Source: Candidatus Gastranaerophilales bacterium
GTDB taxonomy: Bacteria > Cyanobacteriota > Vampirovibrionia > Gastranaerophilales > Gastranaerophilaceae
Direction: 5' to 3'
Length of the DNA: 54,835 bases
Assembly: GCA_944324905.1 (NCBI GenBank)
Contig: CALUYB010000011.1
Location: 1 to 54,835 of the forward strand
Position numbers and translations under genes: made by a program. A model generated the notes under the pieces. It was given only the letters and a program-made list of their open reading frames with translations. It searched no databases and had not been told where the DNA came from. Below are positions 36,546 to 46,301 of the stretch, piece after piece; position 1 is the first letter of the stretch, and each line of letters opens with the position of its first letter.

Positions 36546-37160
36546 TTATTTTTGCTCAGTTTCTTCTCTTGTAATAATTCTGTCGATTAAACCGTATTCA
36601 AGAGCTTCTTGAGCCGTCATGAAGTTATCACGTTCTGTGTCTTTTTTGATTTTTTCAACTTTTTGACCGGTGTGTTCTGCCATAAGCTCGCAAAGCATGG
36701 TTTTCATTCTTAAAATTTCTTTTGCTTCAATTTCAATATCGGTTGCTTGACCTTTTGCGCCGCCTAAAGGTTGGTGAATCATAATTCTTGCGTTTGGAAG
36801 TGCAAGGCGTTTGCCTTTTGTGCCGCCTGAAAGCAAAAATGCGCCCATTGAAGCAGCATCACCCAAGCAAATTGTCGAAACATCAGCTTTAATAAGTTTC
36901 ATAGTATCATAAATAGCCATGCCTGCAGTGATTACACCGCCGGGGGAGTTAATATACAACATAATATCTTTTTCGGGATTTTCACTATCCAGCAGTAAAA
37001 GTTGCGCCACAATAGAGTTTGCAACATCATCATCAATTTCTGAGCCTAAAAAGATTATTCTTTCTCTTAAAAGTCTTGAAAAAATATCAAAAGACCTTTC
37101 ACCTCTTGAAGATGATTCAATTACTGTTGGAACGTAGTCAATAATTTTATATTCGTTCAT
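36546..37160 (-). CDS. clpP: ATP-dependent Clp protease proteolytic subunit
   Basis: ClpP forms the tetradecameric peptidase chamber that works with ClpX or ClpA/C. The 204-residue protein has the triad Ser104 (in [10 protein letters not shown]), His129 (in MIHQPLGG) and Asp178 (in [10 protein letters not shown]), all intact. GAGG precedes the ATG. The N-terminal [19 protein letters not shown] is typical. No clpX is adjacent. Confidence 0.98.
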   Translation of the reverse strand: MNEYKIIDYVPTVIESSSRGERSFDIFSRLLRERIIFLGSEIDDDVANSIVAQLLLLDSENPEKDIMLYINSPGGVITAGMAIYDTMKLIKADVSTICLGDAASMGAFLLSGGTKGKRLALPNARIMIHQPLGGAKGQATDIEIEAKEILRMKTMLCELMAEHTGQKVEKIKKDTERDNFMTAQEALEYGLIDRIITREETEQK

Positions 37161-37310
37161 TTTTTATCCTCTAAAAAATATTACAATCAATTATATTATT
37201 AAAAATGTTAAAAATTCAACTGTAAATACTTTTAAATAATTTGTTTGTAGTATAATGTCATTTGGTGGGTTTAATCCCCTGTGCGAGATTAATAAAAGGA
37301 AGTTTTGAAG

Positions 37311-38684
37311 ATGTATAATGTAGCTATTGTCGGTGGTGGTCCTGCGGGAATTTTTACTGCTCTTGAAATTACTAAATTAAAACCTGATTGGAAAGTTGTT
37401 TTAATTGAAAAAGGTTCAAAAATTGAAAATCGCAAATGCCCCATGAGGGAAGGTTTAAAGCAATGCGTTAATTGCAAAAATTGTGGTTTGCTCTGTGGTT
37501 GGGGCGGTGCCGGCGCATTTTCTGATGGTAAATTAACTCTAACGCCTGATGTGGGCGGTCACCTTGTAGATTATATGTCTTACAAGGATGTTGAAGATTT
37601 AATTGAATATTGTGATAAGTTGTATTTAGAGCATGGTGCAACTGAAGTTGTATATGGTACAAATAGGGAAGAATTTGCAGATATTGAACGTGCCGCAACC
37701 TTAGCAGAATTAAAGCTTGTTCACTCGCCTGTAAGGCATTTAGGAACTGAGCGTTCATTGCATGTTCTAAAACACATGCAAGATTTTCTAAGCGAAAAAA
37801 TTACTATAATCAACAATCAAAAAGCTGAAAGTTTAATTGTTGAAAACGAACAGGTAAAAGGTTTTGTTACAAACTCTGGCGAGAAAATTTTAGCTGATTA
37901 TATTGTAATTGCTCCCGGTCGTGAAGGGGCTGATTGGCTAACACATGAATTTGCAAAAAATAAAATTGGCATGGTCAATAACGCAGTAGACGTGGGAGTT
38001 CGTGTAGAGTTGCCTGCAGCAGTTATGGAGCCTATTACATCAAGATTGTATGAATCAAAACTTATATACCATTCACCAACATTTGGCGATGAAGTAAGAA
38101 CATTTTGTATGAATCCTAACGGTGAAGTTGTTAATGAAAATTATAACGGTATTTCAACTGTTAACGGGCATTCTTATGCAAACAAGAAGACACCTAACAC
38201 AAACTTTGCCCTTTTGGTTTCTAAAAAGTTTACAGAACCTTTTAAAGAGCCTATTAAATACGGGCAGCACATTGCAAGTCTTGCAAATATGCTTGGCGGA
38301 GGGATTTTAGTCCAAAGGTTTGGCGATTTGCTTGATGGCAGACGCTCGACCGCTCAAAGAATTAAAGAAAGCATTATTACTCCAACTCTTACCTGTGCAA
38401 CCCCCGGGGATTTGAGTCTTGTTCTGCCATACAGACAACTCTTGAGTATTATTGAAATGCTTTACGCATTAGATAAAATTGCTCCCGGTGTGGCGTCAAG
38501 ATATACGCTTTTATACGGCGTAGAAGTTAAATTTTACTCTGCAAGGGTACTTTTGACAGATGAACTTGAAACTCAAGGAGTTAAAAACTTATTTACAATT
38601 GGTGATGGCGCAGGTGTTACAAGAGGTTTAATGCAGGCAAGCGCATCAGGCGTTCATGTGGCACGCGTTATTGCATCCAGATAA
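37311..38684 (+). CDS. NAD(P)/FAD-dependent dehydrogenase of the COG2509 type
   Basis: The 457-residue flavoprotein has an N-terminal FAD-binding GGGPAGIFTALE, a cysteine-rich motif near 45-62 (KCPMREGLKQCVNCKNCGLL), and GWGGAGAFSDGKL. These mark an uncharacterised FAD-dependent dehydrogenase family often annotated as a possible geranylgeranyl reductase or a NAD(FAD)-utilising enzyme. The C-terminus has IGDGAGVTRGLMQA, the second FAD contact. The four cysteines may bind a metal or cluster. I start at ATG 37311; TTG 37305 is an alternative nearer AAAGGA. Substrate unknown. Confidence 0.85.
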   Translation: MYNVAIVGGGPAGIFTALEITKLKPDWKVVLIEKGSKIENRKCPMREGLKQCVNCKNCGLLCGWGGAGAFSDGKLTLTPDVGGHLVDYMSYKDVEDLIEYCDKLYLEHGATEVVYGTNREEFADIERAATLAELKLVHSPVRHLGTERSLHVLKHMQDFLSEKITIINNQKAESLIVENEQVKGFVTNSGEKILADYIVIAPGREGADWLTHEFAKNKIGMVNNAVDVGVRVELPAAVMEPITSRLYESKLIYHSPTFGDEVRTFCMNPNGEVVNENYNGISTVNGHSYANKKTPNTNFALLVSKKFTEPFKEPIKYGQHIASLANMLGGGILVQRFGDLLDGRRSTAQRIKESIITPTLTCATPGDLSLVLPYRQLLSIIEMLYALDKIAPGVASRYTLLYGVEVKFYSARVLLTDELETQGVKNLFTIGDGAGVTRGLMQASASGVHVARVIASR

Positions 38685-38697
38685 CTTGTTAAGACAA

Positions 38698-38726
38698 TTG
38701 ACACAGCTAATAAAAAACTCTAGACT
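38698..38726 (+). promoter_or_regulatory. Promoter of the nfeD-SPFH-two-component operon
   Basis: A consensus TTGACA (38698-38703), a 17-base spacer and TAGACT (38721-38726) lie 27 bases before nfeD. TATAAT-like TATATAAT further downstream has no spaced -35. Confidence 0.55.
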
Positions 38727-38753
38727 TATATAATAAGTTTATAAGGGGTAACT

Positions 38754-39197
38754 ATGGAAATATTTAAAATATGGGCGATTATAGGTTTTATTTTTCTTTT
38801 TGTGGAAATTATGACCCCGTCCATGTTTTTCCTACCTCTTGGCGGAGCTGCCTTTTTTGCCGCAGTTGCAGCATTTAAGTATCCTGATAATTACTGGATA
38901 CAAGGCGGAATGTTTGCACTTTTTGCAGTGATATTCTTTTTTGTTACCCGTCCTTTTATGCGAAGGAAACCTGAGAAATTTGAACAAACAGGAGTTGAGG
39001 CAAAATACATAGGGCAAGTAGCACAAGTGATTAAAGATATTGCCGCTCCAAATACCGATGGGATTGGGGTTATAAAGATATATGGCGAAACTTGGCAGGC
39101 TAAATCAATAGACGGATGTGAAATAAAAGCGGGCGAAATGGTTAAAATTATTAAAAACGAGAGCCTGATTATGTTTGTAGAGAGATGTAAGGAGTAA
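38754..39197 (+). CDS. NfeD-family membrane protein, short form
   Basis: Short NfeD proteins partner SPFH/stomatin proteins in membrane quality control or microdomains. The 147-residue protein has three hydrophobic segments in the first 70 residues (IIGFIFLFVEIM, FFLPLGGAAFFAAVAAF, GMFALFAVIFFFV) and a soluble OB-fold domain (about 80-147). The serine protease domain of long NfeD is absent. AAGGGG precedes the ATG. It lies two bases upstream of the SPFH gene, the classic pair. Confidence 0.92.
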   Translation: MEIFKIWAIIGFIFLFVEIMTPSMFFLPLGGAAFFAAVAAFKYPDNYWIQGGMFALFAVIFFFVTRPFMRRKPEKFEQTGVEAKYIGQVAQVIKDIAAPNTDGIGVIKIYGETWQAKSIDGCEIKAGEMVKIIKNESLIMFVERCKE

Positions 39198-39199
39198 AA

Positions 39200-40168
39200 A
39201 TGATTTTATTTTTAATTTTTGTTGTACTTGTTGTAGTATTTTTCCTTAGCGGATTTAAGATTGTTAATCAGGCTCAAGTAATGATAATTGAACGTTTGGG
39301 ACGTTTTAATCGAATTTTGCAACCGGGATTGCAATTTATAGTGCCTTTTATCGACACTGTTCGCGGTGTCCATTGGAAAGACACAGTAAGGCTTGCAACA
39401 GGTGAATCATATAGTGTTTACAGGGTTGTTGATAAAATTGATTTAAGGGAAAGTGTATTTGATTTTCCTCGTCAAAATGTAATTACAAAAGATAATGTTA
39501 CGATTTCAATAAATGCGCTTTTATACTTTCAAATAATTGACCCTAAAAGTGCTGTTTATGAGATTGAAAATTTGCCCGAGGCTATTGAAAAATTAACTCA
39601 AACAACTCTTAGAAACGTAATAGGCGAGATGGATTTAGATACAACTTTTACATCTCGAGATATAATAAATGAAAAATTGCGTGCTATACTTGATGACGCT
39701 ACAAACAAATGGGGTGTAAAAATAAACAGGGTTGAGCTTCAAGATATTATCCCTCCAAAAGAAATTCAAAACGCAATGGAAAAACAAATGAAAGCTGAAC
39801 GCGACAGACGTGCTGCGATTCTTGAAGCTGAAGGTCTTAAAAAAGCAGCTATTCTTGAAGCTGAAGGTATTAAAGAAAGTCAAATTAATAAGGCTGAGGG
39901 TGAAAAGCAAGCTGAAATCCTTGTTGCAGAGGGTAAGGCTCAGGCAAGAATAAGAGAGGCAGAGGGTGAAGCTCAAGCTATTAGAAATATTATTGAGGCA
40001 CTAAGCGGAAACGGTCATCCTGATAAATATTTGATAGCTATGAAATATATTGAAACGCTGCAAGATATGACAAGCGGCAAAGATAATAAAGTTGTTTATA
40101 TGCCATACGAGGCAACGGGTATTTTAAGCTCTGTTGACGGTATTAAGCAAATGTTTGATAAAAAATAG
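39200..40168 (+). CDS. SPFH/Band 7 (stomatin/QmcA-like) membrane protein
   Basis: Stomatin-like proteins form cage-like oligomers in the membrane and influence proteases and lipid domains. The 322-residue protein has an N-terminal membrane anchor (2-22, LFLIFVVLVVVFFLSGF), the Band 7 core with ERLGRFNRILQPGLQFIVPF, and a coiled-coil tail with repeated AEG units (AEGLKK, AEGIKE, AEGEKQ, AEGKAQ, AEGEAQ). It continues the nfeD operon into a two-component pair, so these regulators may sense envelope stress. Confidence 0.95.
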   Translation: MILFLIFVVLVVVFFLSGFKIVNQAQVMIIERLGRFNRILQPGLQFIVPFIDTVRGVHWKDTVRLATGESYSVYRVVDKIDLRESVFDFPRQNVITKDNVTISINALLYFQIIDPKSAVYEIENLPEAIEKLTQTTLRNVIGEMDLDTTFTSRDIINEKLRAILDDATNKWGVKINRVELQDIIPPKEIQNAMEKQMKAERDRRAAILEAEGLKKAAILEAEGIKESQINKAEGEKQAEILVAEGKAQARIREAEGEAQAIRNIIEALSGNGHPDKYLIAMKYIETLQDMTSGKDNKVVYMPYEATGILSSVDGIKQMFDKK

Positions 40169-40185
40169 TAAAGCAAGTGGTAAGT

Positions 40186-40908
40186 ATGACAAAGACAAAT
40201 AAAAGACTTTTAGTAGTTGATGATGATGAGCAAATAAGAGAACTCTTAACGTTTGACATAGCCCAAAGCGGCTATGTCGTTGATAGTGCAAAAGACGGCG
40301 AAGAAGGGCTTAAAAAAGCACTTGAAAATAATTATGACCTTATTTTGCTTGATGTTATGATGCCAAAAATGAACGGCTATGACGTTTGCAAAAATATAAG
40401 ACTTGTAAAGCCAAATATACCAATACTTATGCTTACTGCTAAAGGTACAATTAACGATAAAACCGAAGGTTTTGACTGTGGCGTTGATGATTACCTTGTA
40501 AAACCATTTGATGTTCAAGAAGTGCTTTTGCACATCAGAGCGCTTTTAAGACGTTCTGAAACTTCAAGCGAGCAAGAAAATTCCAAAGAAGTTTTACGCG
40601 CAGGCGATATTGAAATTTTGCCCGATTCGCTTGAAACGGTTATTTTAGATAAGAAAATTAAACTGACACCAACAGAGTTTGAAATATTATATTGCCTTAT
40701 GCAACATCTGAATAATCCTGTTACACTTGCAACTTTGCTTGATGAGGTTTGGGGTTATGGGTCAGATGAAGATGTTAGAATGGTGCGTGTTCATGTGGGT
40801 TCACTAAGACAGAAAATTGAAGCTGACACAAGAAATCCTAAATATCTTCATACTGTTACAAATGTGGGTTATAAACTTACTCCCTTTGGTGTGCTTGAGG
40901 AGGTATAG
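40186..40908 (+). CDS. OmpR/PhoB-family response regulator
   Basis: The protein (240 residues from ATG 40186) has an N-terminal receiver with phosphoacceptor Asp56 in LILLDVMMPKMNG, acidic pair VDDDE and Lys106 in YLVKPFD. The C-terminal winged helix (about 140-236) has LTPTEFEILYCLM, VWGYGSDEDVRMVRVHVG and the GYKL wing. All receiver residues are intact. It shares a base with the next gene, the histidine kinase, so the two should form a pair. Confidence 0.95.
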   Translation: MTKTNKRLLVVDDDEQIRELLTFDIAQSGYVVDSAKDGEEGLKKALENNYDLILLDVMMPKMNGYDVCKNIRLVKPNIPILMLTAKGTINDKTEGFDCGVDDYLVKPFDVQEVLLHIRALLRRSETSSEQENSKEVLRAGDIEILPDSLETVILDKKIKLTPTEFEILYCLMQHLNNPVTLATLLDEVWGYGSDEDVRMVRVHVGSLRQKIEADTRNPKYLHTVTNVGYKLTPFGVLEEV

Positions 40909-42560
40909 TGCAAAGATTAAAAATTGCTCAGCAAATCATAATTGTACTTTTGTTTGCAGTTTTAATTCCTTTTGTAACTATTGGGCTTATAATTTCAAAC
41001 ATACAACAGCAAACACTAAGGCGTGAACTCAACTACAGTGCGCTTGAAATGTCCCGTACAATAGGCGAAAATATACAAAGTTATTTGTCAACTACGCAGA
41101 AAAAGTTAAATGAAGCAGCTAGTGCAATTACTTTTATGCCTTATGCATCTGATAGAGCAGATTTTTTAAGTGAAATTGAGCGCAATGATAAAACATTCAA
41201 GGGGCTTAAAATTGTTGAAAATTCCGCAATTCCTCATGAATCGTATGCTTTTAACGAAACAGAATCTACAATTCAAATGTGCAGCAAGGTGAACGATGAG
41301 TATTCACTATGCACCGACATTGATACAGCTTATATGCAAAACGCAGTATCAGAGCGTTATAAAAATGAAAAAAGGCAAATTTATATTCTTGATAAAAATA
41401 ATTTGTTAATTGCTACAAACGCTCCAAATGCGCCAGAATTAGAAAGGCTTATAAAAAACCTGCCTTTAAGGAAGAAAGTTGATACTGCTGATTTATTTAA
41501 CAAGTACAAAAATCAGCCAAGTGCGTATTATACTCTGCAAAACCCTGATTGGACGGTAATTGTAAATACTACTGAAAACATTACAAATGCTACAATTGAC
41601 AAGGCAAGATTTAGAATTATTTTGGCACTTACTCTTGCAGCGTTTTTCATTATTGCAATTGTAGGTATTTATACGTTTTACCTTTATATCAATATTAGAC
41701 AGCTATTTAAAGGTATTATTGCAATTTCAAAAGGAAGTTATGAGCGCAAGATTCACCTTTTAAAAAGTGCTTTTACTCCACATGAAATAGTTTTCCTTGC
41801 AAAAGAATTTAACTACATGGCAAAAAAAATTCATCAGTCTTATCATGATTTATCAGAAAAAAATATCGAGCTTGAAAGATTAAACGAATTTAGAACAAAT
41901 CTTGTAAATGCAATAAGCCATGAGTTTAGAACGCCGCTAACAAGCATTGTAGGCTATTCAAGCAGATTGTTAAGACATGACATAAAAATTGATGATGAAA
42001 CAAGAATTAAATCTTTGAAAATAATTAAACAACAGGCTCAAAGGCTCTCCAGAATGGTTGAAGATTTGCTTGTTGTGCCTGAGATTGAAAGTTTCAGTAT
42101 TAAATTTAACAAAAGCGAAGTAAACCTTTGCGAAGCTATCGAAAACTCTGTTTTGTATGCAAATTCAAATAATTCAAATTTTGAAGTTAAAATTGATGAT
42201 GATTTAAAACTTGTGTATGCTGATTCTGACAGGCTTGAGCAAGTGTTGATAAATCTTTGTGATAATGCGGTAAAATACAATCAAGACCATGAACCAATTA
42301 AAATTACGGCAAAAAATGTTTCAGGCAAGCCTTGTTTTAGTATAATGAATAAGACTTTGCCAATACCTGAGGATATGCAAGAAAAACTTTTTGATAAGTT
42401 TATTCGCATGGATTCAAAACTTACAAGAACAACTCGCGGAACCGGTTTAGGTTTGTATATCGTAAAAGGGCTTTGCGCTGCAATGAATATTGATATTGTT
42501 CTTGATTGTAAAGATGATTATTTTAATATAACACTTATATTCAATGATTATGTCAAATGA
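40908..42560 (+). CDS. Membrane sensor histidine kinase
   Basis: The 550-residue kinase starts with GTG, overlapping the response-regulator stop (TAGTG), with GAGGAGG upstream. Two membrane segments (about 8-31 and 236-260) enclose a 200-residue extracytoplasmic sensor, likely dCache/Cache-like. A HAMP domain follows, then HisKA with His338 in NAISHEFRTPLTS and a HATPase with NLCDNAVKYN and TRGTGLGLYIVKG. The ligand is unknown; the nfeD-SPFH genes upstream suggest a membrane signal. Confidence 0.94.
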   Translation: MQRLKIAQQIIIVLLFAVLIPFVTIGLIISNIQQQTLRRELNYSALEMSRTIGENIQSYLSTTQKKLNEAASAITFMPYASDRADFLSEIERNDKTFKGLKIVENSAIPHESYAFNETESTIQMCSKVNDEYSLCTDIDTAYMQNAVSERYKNEKRQIYILDKNNLLIATNAPNAPELERLIKNLPLRKKVDTADLFNKYKNQPSAYYTLQNPDWTVIVNTTENITNATIDKARFRIILALTLAAFFIIAIVGIYTFYLYINIRQLFKGIIAISKGSYERKIHLLKSAFTPHEIVFLAKEFNYMAKKIHQSYHDLSEKNIELERLNEFRTNLVNAISHEFRTPLTSIVGYSSRLLRHDIKIDDETRIKSLKIIKQQAQRLSRMVEDLLVVPEIESFSIKFNKSEVNLCEAIENSVLYANSNNSNFEVKIDDDLKLVYADSDRLEQVLINLCDNAVKYNQDHEPIKITAKNVSGKPCFSIMNKTLPIPEDMQEKLFDKFIRMDSKLTRTTRGTGLGLYIVKGLCAAMNIDIVLDCKDDYFNITLIFNDYVK

Positions 42561-42984
42561 TTTTATGAAATGCGCAATAAGTGAAGCAAAGCTTTCAGGT
42601 GGTGATATTCCTGTTGGTTGTGCAATTGTTTGCGGTAATGAAATAATTGCAAAAGCGCATAATGAGCGCGAAAAAAACAATGATATAAGCGCACATGCTG
42701 AAGTAGTCGCACTTAAAATGGCAGCAGAAAAGTTTAATAATTGGCGTCTTGAAAACTGTAGTTTGTATGTCACCCTTGAGCCTTGCCCAATGTGCGCGTG
42801 GGCTATTTTAAATTCAAGGGTAAAAGAAGTTTATTTTGGCTCTTATGATTTAAAATATGGTGCTTTTGGTTCAAAAATCAACCTTGGTGAGATTTCTGAT
42901 GCAAAAACAAAGATTTTTGGCGGTATTATGGAAAATGAATGTAATGCTTTACTAAAGGAATATTTTTTGAGGCTGAGAAAATGA
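42544..42984 (+). CDS. tadA: tRNA-specific adenosine deaminase
   Basis: TadA converts A34 to inosine in the anticodon of tRNA-Arg(ACG). The 146-residue protein has the zinc-deaminase motifs AHAEVVAL (catalytic Glu and a His ligand) and EPCPMCAWAI (two Cys ligands). The start at 42544 overlaps the kinase gene; ATG 42550 (MSNDFMKCA) gives the more typical N-terminus. No ribosome site is clear, so coupling is likely. It overlaps the next gene by 4 bases. Confidence 0.94.
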   Translation: MIMSNDFMKCAISEAKLSGGDIPVGCAIVCGNEIIAKAHNEREKNNDISAHAEVVALKMAAEKFNNWRLENCSLYVTLEPCPMCAWAILNSRVKEVYFGSYDLKYGAFGSKINLGEISDAKTKIFGGIMENECNALLKEYFLRLRK

Positions 42985-43727
42985 AAGAATTTCTTGATAA
43001 GCTGGTTAAAAAATATGAAACAAAAGAGTTTATAAAAGACGACCCTATCCGGTTTCCACATCGCTATAAAACTAAAAATGATATTGAGATTTCTGCTTTA
43101 ATATCTGCATTATTTGCCTTTGGCAAACGTGAGGCTTTTATACAAAAACTCGATTTTCTTTTTGATATTATGCAAAATGAGCCATATAATTTTATCTGCA
43201 CTTTTGATAACAAAAACGAAAGTTTAAAAAACTTTGTGTACAGATTTGTCAAGGGTTTTGACCTTATATGTTTTCTTGAGTCTTTAAATAAATTATACTG
43301 TATCGATAAATCCTCAATCGGGGAACTTTTTTCTGAAGGCAAGCAAAAAAAATGCATGCTTGAATATACAAGCAGTTATTTTTATTCATGTCTAAATTGC
43401 AAGCCGGAGCTTGGTTTTTGTCATTTATTTGCACGACCTCAAAATGGAGGTGCAATGAAAAGAATGAACATGTTTTTAAGGTGGATGGTACGCAAGGGCC
43501 CTGTGGATTTAGGAATTTGGGATTTTATAAAGTCAAGCGAACTTTTAATACCGCTTGATGTTCATGTGGGCAATGTTTCAAGGTCTTTAGGCTTGCTTAA
43601 AAGAAATGCAAATGATTTTAAATCAGTCATTGAGCTGACGCAAAAATTAAGAGAGTTTGATGACATTGACCCTGTAAAATATGACTTTGCCCTTTTTGGC
43701 GCAGGTATAAATTCAAAAAATAAATAA
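42981..43727 (+). CDS. TIGR02757/DUF2400 family protein
   Basis: This 248-residue protein matches a conserved family of unknown function. Typical blocks are DPIRFPHRY, ISALFAFGKREAFI, KRMNMFLRWMVRKGPVDLGIW, and PVKYDFALFGAGIN at the C-terminus. The pattern LDVHVGNVSRSLGLL plus the C-terminal helix resembles the HhH-GPD DNA glycosylase fold, so DNA repair is a guess. It overlaps tadA by 4 bases and ends the operon. Confidence 0.88.
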   Translation: MKEFLDKLVKKYETKEFIKDDPIRFPHRYKTKNDIEISALISALFAFGKREAFIQKLDFLFDIMQNEPYNFICTFDNKNESLKNFVYRFVKGFDLICFLESLNKLYCIDKSSIGELFSEGKQKKCMLEYTSSYFYSCLNCKPELGFCHLFARPQNGGAMKRMNMFLRWMVRKGPVDLGIWDFIKSSELLIPLDVHVGNVSRSLGLLKRNANDFKSVIELTQKLREFDDIDPVKYDFALFGAGINSKNK

Positions 43728-43745
43728 TTTATAAATTTCATGGAT

Positions 43746-43773
43746 TTGACTTATATTTGTATTAAAATATTAA
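43746..43773 (+). promoter_or_regulatory. Predicted nadB-nadC promoter
   Basis: TTGACT (43746-43751), a 16-base spacer and TATTAA (43768-43773) lie 40 bases before nadB, which has AAAGGG as ribosome site. Confidence 0.4.
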
Positions 43774-43813
43774 CAGAATAAAGTTAATAAATCGCATAAT
43801 CTAAAGGGTTAAA

Positions 43814-45460
43814 ATGAAGTATTCCAAATATTCTGTAGTTATAATAGGCAGTGGCGTTTCAGGTCTGTATCTTGCGCTTAAAGTGGCTGCACAAAAGCAT
43901 TTAAACGATGGAATACTTATCATTACAAAATCGCAAATGAATATTTCCTCCTCTGAGCTTGCTCAAGGTGGAATTGTCGCAGTTTTGCCGCAAATTAATA
44001 AAAATGACTCCATAAGTTCACATGTGAGCGACACTATAAAAGCAGGGTGTGGATTAAATGATTTTAATGCAGTTAAATTTATTTCTCAAAATTCATCTTG
44101 CGTAATTCAAGACTTAATTAATCTTGGTGTTGAATTTGACAAAACTCAAGACGGAAAATTAAGTTTTGCCCTTGAAGCAGCGCACAGCGTGCCAAGGATT
44201 TTGCATGTAAAAGATGCTACAGGCAGGGCAATAGAAGAAATTTTATGCAAAAGAGTTCAAGAAACTCCGGAAATTGAAATTTACGAAAATACTTGTGCTA
44301 TCGAGCTTTTAGTTGATAATTCAAATTCTGCAAAGGGTGTAATTGTCTACAATAGAGAAACCGATTCTTATGAAGCTGTGTATTCAAATGCAGTTGTCAT
44401 TGCAACCGGCGGCGTAGGTCAGCTCTTTGCACACACTACAAATCCGGAAGTTGCAACAGGAGATGGTATTGCACTTGCTTATCGTGCCGGTGCTAAAGTA
44501 AAAAATATGGAATTTGTCCAGTTTCATCCAAGCGCGCTGGCTGTAGCAAATAAAACTACCATGCCTCTTGTGTCTGAGGCAGTACGAGGTGCAGGTGCAA
44601 AACTTTGTGATTCTCGCGGCAATTATTTTGCTAAAGATTTTGATGAGCGTGGAGAGTTGGCACCCAGAGATATCGTTGCCAGAGCTATATTTGCAACAAT
44701 GTCTAAAAACAATGATGACAATGTATTTCTTGATATTTCACAAATGGGGATTGAATTTTTCAGAAATCGCTTCCCAAATATTTCAAAAAAATGCGAAGAA
44801 AACGGGGTGGACATTTCAGACGGTTTAATCCCTGTTGCGCCTGCTGCCCATTATTTTATGGGGGGTATCCAAACTAATATTTATGGAGAAACAACTATTG
44901 ATAATTTGTATGCTATTGGCGAATGTTCTTGCAGCGGCTTCCATGGTGCAAACAGACTTGCTTCAAACTCTCTTTTAGAGTGTGTAACAGGCGCATATGA
45001 ACTTGCAGATGTTCTTAGCGAAAGAAATCTTGACCCACCCAAAAATTTTGATGAAAAAGTCAAAAATATTTTAGAAAAATATGAGCAAGATTCTGAATCT
45101 GCTTGTGACTTTGAAGAAATTGACATTGAAGATATTAAAAACAAAATAAAAGAGATAATGTGGGAATACGCAGGTATTGTCAGAAACAAGGAAAAATTGA
45201 CCCTTGCACAAAATAAATTGCATTTGTTGGCACAAGCAATTAATTCTTCAACATGTGCACATACAAGCGAATGCTACGAAGCAAAAAACATGATTCTTGT
45301 TTCATCTTTGATAGTAGAAAGCGCTCTAGAGCGTGAAAATTCTATTGGTGCGCACTTTAGAGAAGATTTTCCGCAATGCGATGGTATTGTGTCACAAGAA
45401 AATAAGACAATAGAAACTGTTGATTTTGGAGTTAAAGATGGCAAAATTTTTGTTGAATGA
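43814..45460 (+). CDS. nadB: L-aspartate oxidase
   Basis: NadB oxidises aspartate to iminoaspartate, the first step of NAD synthesis, with FAD; fumarate can replace oxygen as acceptor in anaerobes. The 548-residue protein has GSGVSGLYLALK, SSSELAQGGIV, HTTNPEVATGDG and EFVQFHPSAL, and GANRLASNSLLEC near the C-terminal FAD region. Succinate dehydrogenase flavoproteins are close relatives, but no succinate dehydrogenase genes are present and nadC follows. nadA is not in the window. Confidence 0.95.
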   Translation: MKYSKYSVVIIGSGVSGLYLALKVAAQKHLNDGILIITKSQMNISSSELAQGGIVAVLPQINKNDSISSHVSDTIKAGCGLNDFNAVKFISQNSSCVIQDLINLGVEFDKTQDGKLSFALEAAHSVPRILHVKDATGRAIEEILCKRVQETPEIEIYENTCAIELLVDNSNSAKGVIVYNRETDSYEAVYSNAVVIATGGVGQLFAHTTNPEVATGDGIALAYRAGAKVKNMEFVQFHPSALAVANKTTMPLVSEAVRGAGAKLCDSRGNYFAKDFDERGELAPRDIVARAIFATMSKNNDDNVFLDISQMGIEFFRNRFPNISKKCEENGVDISDGLIPVAPAAHYFMGGIQTNIYGETTIDNLYAIGECSCSGFHGANRLASNSLLECVTGAYELADVLSERNLDPPKNFDEKVKNILEKYEQDSESACDFEEIDIEDIKNKIKEIMWEYAGIVRNKEKLTLAQNKLHLLAQAINSSTCAHTSECYEAKNMILVSSLIVESALERENSIGAHFREDFPQCDGIVSQENKTIETVDFGVKDGKIFVE

Positions 45461-46301
45461 TTTTATAATTGAAGACCATGTAAAAAGCGCTTTGGCCGAA
45501 GATATAGGCTACGGTGATATTTCAACAGATTCTGTTTGCTTTGCTCTTGATGATAATGCAAAATTTGAGGTCTTTTTAACCACAAGAACAGATGGTGTTT
45601 TTTGCGGACGCGATGTTTTTGAAACGGTTTTCAGGGTTTTGGCGAAAGACAAAGTTAAAGTTGAATTTTACTTTAGTGATGGCGATGAAATTAAAAAAGG
45701 TGATAAAATTGCAAAGATTTCAGGTCATCCAAGATATATTTTAACGGGCGAAAGGCTTGCGCTTAACTACACTCAAAGAATGAGCGGCATTGCGACATTT
45801 ACAAGAAAATTTCAAAAAATTGCGGAACAATATGGCGCAAGAGTTGTTGATACAAGAAAAAATACGCCAAATTTTAGGATTTTTGAAAAATACGCCGTAA
45901 AAGTTGGCGGTGGATATCTTCACAGGTTTAATTTGTGCGATTGTGTTATGCTGAAAGATAACCATATTGCGCTTTTGGGCGGTTCTATAAAAGATGCTGT
46001 TAAAAAAGTGAGAGAAAATATTTCGCATGCTCATAAAATTGAGGTTGAATGTGACAAGATTGCCCAAGTAAAAGAAGCTCTTGAAGCAGGTGCTGATATC
46101 ATTATGCTTGACAATATGACGCCGGAGCAGATGAGCGAGTGTGTTAAGTTAATAGATAAAAAAGCGATAATCGAAGCAAGCGGCGGAGTTAGCATAGAAA
46201 CAGTTGAAGAAATTGCAAAAACAGGTGTGGATATAATTTCAACAAGTGCAATAGTCGCTAAGGCGCCAACGCTGGATTTGGCTTTTGATTACATTGACTA
46301 G
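45438..46301 (+). CDS. nadC: Nicotinate-nucleotide pyrophosphorylase (quinolinate phosphoribosyltransferase)
   Basis: NadC converts quinolinate and PRPP to nicotinate mononucleotide. The 287-residue protein has ALAEDIGYGDISTD, ERLALNYTQRMSGIAT, VVDTRKNTPNFR and VGGGYLHRFNLCD, then EASGGVSIETV near the C-terminus. I chose ATG 45438, with GGAG seven bases upstream inside nadB; an earlier in-frame ATG at 45420 would add MILELK only. It overlaps nadB by 23 bases and converges with the next gene. Confidence 0.95.
   Translation: MAKFLLNDFIIEDHVKSALAEDIGYGDISTDSVCFALDDNAKFEVFLTTRTDGVFCGRDVFETVFRVLAKDKVKVEFYFSDGDEIKKGDKIAKISGHPRYILTGERLALNYTQRMSGIATFTRKFQKIAEQYGARVVDTRKNTPNFRIFEKYAVKVGGGYLHRFNLCDCVMLKDNHIALLGGSIKDAVKKVRENISHAHKIEVECDKIAQVKEALEAGADIIMLDNMTPEQMSECVKLIDKKAIIEASGGVSIETVEEIAKTGVDIISTSAIVAKAPTLDLAFDYID

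Noticed and set aside
39200-40168. Repeats of AEG in the SPFH protein as a DNA tandem repeat
   Set aside because: They are the ordinary coiled-coil tail of stomatin-like proteins and vary at DNA level.
43814-45460. Succinate dehydrogenase or fumarate reductase flavoprotein
   Set aside because: The gene is directly followed by nadC and lacks iron-sulfur and membrane subunit genes; L-aspartate oxidase fits better.
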